From Fidelibacterota bacterium 46_43 (GTDB lineage: Bacteria > Fidelibacterota > Fidelibacteria > Fidelibacterales > Fidelibacteraceae): DNA of 8,894 nucleotides. The notes below the pieces were generated by a model that saw only the letters and a list, made by a program, of their open reading frames with translations, had not been told where the DNA came from and made no database searches. The position numbers and the translations under genes are program-made. This document shows positions 7,603-8,894 of this stretch, piece by piece (the stretch's first letter is position 1; each line of letters begins with the position of its first letter). Where the stretch lies: assembly GCA_001509335.1 (NCBI GenBank), contig LGGY01000019.1:1-8894 (forward strand), written 5' to 3'.

Positions 7603-7609
7603 TCTCGGA

Positions 7610-7638
7610 TTGTTATTTGAACGGTTATATTGTATTTT
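7610..7638 (+). promoter_or_regulatory. Candidate promoter for the PPIase lipoprotein gene
   Basis: TTGTTA at 7610-7615 and TATTTT at 7633-7638 are 17 bases apart, each matching four of six consensus positions of the sigma-70 boxes. A TATATT at 7626-7631 has no suitable -35 partner. It lies about 30 bp before the start codon, which has a good Shine-Dalgarno. Promoters in this lineage may follow a different consensus. Confidence 0.3.
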
Positions 7639-7669
7639 TCATTGCTAACGTAAATAAGAAGGAATCACA

Positions 7670-8689
7670 ATGAAAAAAATTTTGATTGTATCGATGGTCG
7701 TCCTTGGACTGACTGCAGGTTGCAGTAAAGAATCCGGGGATGTCCTGTATTCGAAGAGTGCGCCGGAATATACATTTTTCAAATCATTGGCAGACAGTAT
7801 TTCTGTATTGAATCCGGATGAAAAAGTGGCATTGATTACCATGGATTGTGGGAATATCACCAATTATGATGTGATGCCGGAGCTCTATCGGGCTGTCAAT
7901 GGGCAGTTGGATATAAAAGAAGTTCCATCAGAACACATTGTTAATTTTATCAATCAGGTGGCGATTTCTCTGGCGGAGAAAAACATGTTCATGGCAGATG
8001 CGGCGGACCATGGAATCGAAGTCCCTGAAGAAGATATTCAGGCTGAGCTGGAACAGATTTGGTCCAATCCCCGTTTTGGCGGTTCAGAAGAAGCATTTAA
8101 AAATTACATTGAATCCCAGGGTTTTACCATGGATATGGTTCGGCAGGACATTCGGGACGGATTGATATTCCAGGCTTATCTGGAACAGGTGATTGATCCT
8201 GAAATTGATATCCCGGAGGAAGTCTTGCGGGAAGCCTATAAAGAACCGGTCTCTGCATCAGTCCGCCATATTCTGCTTTCAACGCAGGGACAGAATCCGG
8301 AGGAAAAGGAAGAAACCCGGAAAAAGATGGAAGGGATACTCAAACGTGCCCGATCCGGCGAGGATTTTTCCGAGTTAGCCAAGGAATATTCTGAAGATCC
8401 GGGTTCTAAAGAACAAGGTGGCCTTTATGAGAATTTTTCCCGAGGACAGATGGTCCCGGCATTTGATGAAGCCGCCTTTTCTGAACCGGTTGGATCTATC
8501 ACCGATATCGTTGAAACGCAGTTCGGTTATCATATTATCAAGATTCTGGATCGGAAATCCGAAACACGGCCCTTTGAAGAAGTTCGCGATTCACTTCAGG
8601 CCAATGAACTTTCATCACTCCGGAATGCCGCCATTGAAGCCAAATTGGAAGAACTCAAAGAAAAATATAATTATTCCAAAGAGTTTTGA
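7670..8689 (+). CDS. Lipoprotein peptidyl-prolyl cis-trans isomerase, parvulin type (PrsA/SurA-like)
   Basis: This is predicted to be a membrane-anchored folding factor acting on exported proteins. The 339-residue product starts with a lipoprotein signal peptide (MKKILIVSMVVLGL) and lipobox LTAGC, with C18 the lipidated residue. Residues about 55-190 form a helical SurA_N/PrsA-like chaperone region (for example VNFINQVAISLAEKNMF and AFKNYIESQGFTMDMVRQDI). The PpiC rotamase domain spans about 195-296: VRHILLS at 198-204, ARSGEDFSELAKEYSEDPGS at 227-246, QGGLYENFSRGQMVPAFDEA at 249-268 and QFGYHIIKILDR at 284-295. A charged, probably coiled C-terminal tail follows. AAGGA at 7659-7663, 6 bases before the ATG, supports the start. 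The gene appears monocistronic here, with non-coding DNA on both sides. PrsA-like and SurA-like cannot be separated from sequence alone; the lipobox favours a PrsA-like arrangement. Confidence 0.93.
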   Translation: MKKILIVSMVVLGLTAGCSKESGDVLYSKSAPEYTFFKSLADSISVLNPDEKVALITMDCGNITNYDVMPELYRAVNGQLDIKEVPSEHIVNFINQVAISLAEKNMFMADAADHGIEVPEEDIQAELEQIWSNPRFGGSEEAFKNYIESQGFTMDMVRQDIRDGLIFQAYLEQVIDPEIDIPEEVLREAYKEPVSASVRHILLSTQGQNPEEKEETRKKMEGILKRARSGEDFSELAKEYSEDPGSKEQGGLYENFSRGQMVPAFDEAAFSEPVGSITDIVETQFGYHIIKILDRKSETRPFEEVRDSLQANELSSLRNAAIEAKLEELKEKYNYSKEF

Positions 8690-8698
8690 ACTTTTCTC

Positions 8699-8714
8699 CC
8701 GCTGAGCCGCTGAG
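8699..8714. repeat. Octamer direct repeat CCGCTGAG x2
   Basis: CCGCTGAG at 8699-8706 is repeated exactly at 8707-8714, starting 10 bp after the PPIase stop codon. It is the same kind of short tandem element seen after the other genes, but of different sequence and unit length. Confidence 0.75.
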
Positions 8715-8740
8715 GGAATGATGGGAAAAGGATACTTGTG

Positions 8741-8785
8741 TACGAGGGTGCGAGAGCACGTAGGGGCTGATCCATGTGTCTGCCC
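8741..8785. repeat. Two adjacent hairpins, candidate dispersed intergenic repeat
   Basis: Hairpin 1 pairs GTGC (8748-8751) with GCAC (8756-8759) around a GAGA tetraloop, with an outer TAC/GTA pairing (8741-8743 with 8760-8762) across a 4-base bulge. Hairpin 2 pairs GGGC-T-GA (8764-8770) with TC-T-GCCC (8779-8785), with one T-T mismatch. The GTAGGGGC...GCCC layout resembles GC-rich intergenic repeats I have seen in several bacterial phyla, but I cannot confirm copies elsewhere in this genome. Confidence 0.5.
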
Positions 8786-8808
8786 GAATGATTTGTCACA
8801 ACCCAATT

Positions 8809-8832
8809 TATCCCGTGAAATATCCCGGTAAA
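8809..8832. repeat. Imperfect 12-bp tandem repeat
   Basis: TATCCCGTGAAA (8809-8820) is followed directly by TATCCCGGTAAA (8821-8832), with 10 of 12 positions identical. It could be a paired binding site for a regulator of a gene beyond the window, or a chance short duplication. Confidence 0.45.
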
Positions 8833-8894
8833 CCGTCTCCCTTTTTACAGGACAGGCAATCAGCCAATCAAATCAATTTAACAGATCATTTAAT

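Larger units (their letters stand above)
7466..7669 (+). other. Intergenic region between miaA and the PPIase lipoprotein gene
   Basis: There is no gene in these 204 bp. I looked for an intrinsic terminator after miaA and found no GC-rich hairpin followed by T's; TGTCA-TT-TGACA (7479-7490) is too short in its loop and lacks a T tract. CCAGCAT occurs at 7569-7575 and again at 7584-7590 around an A7 run. The heptamer array (7582-7602) and a promoter candidate (7610-7638) are listed separately. Confidence 0.6.
8690..8894. other. Non-coding 3' region rich in short repeats and hairpins
   Basis: There is no supported gene in the last 205 bp. The region holds a duplicated octamer (8699-8714), two adjacent hairpins (8741-8785) and an imperfect 12-bp tandem repeat (8809-8832), then AT-rich sequence to the window edge that may be upstream of the next gene. 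No clear intrinsic terminator for the PPIase gene was found. Confidence 0.6.

Noticed and set aside
8691..8730. Terminator after the PPIase gene from CTTTT...CCC pairing with GGG...AAAAG
   Set aside because: The stem is interrupted, the loop is over 20 bases and no T tract follows.
8615..8806. Minus-strand ORF of 63 codons at the end of the window
   Set aside because: It is a translation of the repeat and hairpin region and the tail of the PPIase gene; the peptide resembles the spurious ORFs typical of such intergenic repeats.

Overview
This window looks like a chromosomal segment from a bacterium of the Fibrobacteres-Chlorobi-Bacteroidetes (FCB) superphylum or a relative, for example Ignavibacteria, Calditrichota, KSB1 or Marinimicrobia. 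The clearest sign is the C-terminal type IX secretion sorting domain (QNYPNPFNP motif) of the first, truncated gene. A QueH-type epoxyqueuosine reductase, weak Shine-Dalgarno use before several genes and moderate GC are compatible with this. I cannot assign a genus, and nothing here looks like phage, plasmid, CRISPR or a transposase.

Layout. Positions 1-428 hold the 3' end of a secreted T9SS cargo gene. It is followed by a heptamer repeat array (428-457), a strong hairpin terminator (493-520) and a second, degenerate heptamer array (540-595). The second array contains the stop codon of the convergent queH gene (579-1118, minus strand). An AT-rich 320-bp gap (1119-1438) separates queH from the plus-strand genes and must hold the divergent promoters. 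Then comes a tight three-gene unit: mutL (1439-3268), a giant CPBP-family intramembrane protease gene (3279-6611) and miaA (6608-7465). The gaps are 10 bp and a 4-bp ATGA overlap, so co-transcription and translational coupling are likely. A 204-bp gap with a third heptamer array and a possible promoter precedes a lipoprotein parvulin-type peptidyl-prolyl isomerase (7670-8689). The last 205 bp are non-coding and carry several short repeats and hairpins.

Functions. Two genes modify tRNA anticodon loops: QueH (queuosine at position 34) and MiaA (isopentenyl-A37). MutL is the mismatch-repair matchmaker. The PPIase lipoprotein and the T9SS cargo belong to the cell envelope.

The most unusual item is the roughly 1110-residue membrane protein between mutL and miaA. 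It is a tandem duplication of a unit made of a TM helix, a soluble PepSY-like region and a multi-TM bundle. The first unit has the full CPBP glutamic protease motifs (EExxxR, FxxxH, HxxxD). The second has lost them, so it resembles an active protease fused to a pseudoprotease. Other points of note are a MutL lacking the usual endonuclease metal motifs and three heptamer arrays with a shared ATTCA-like core at or near gene 3' ends.
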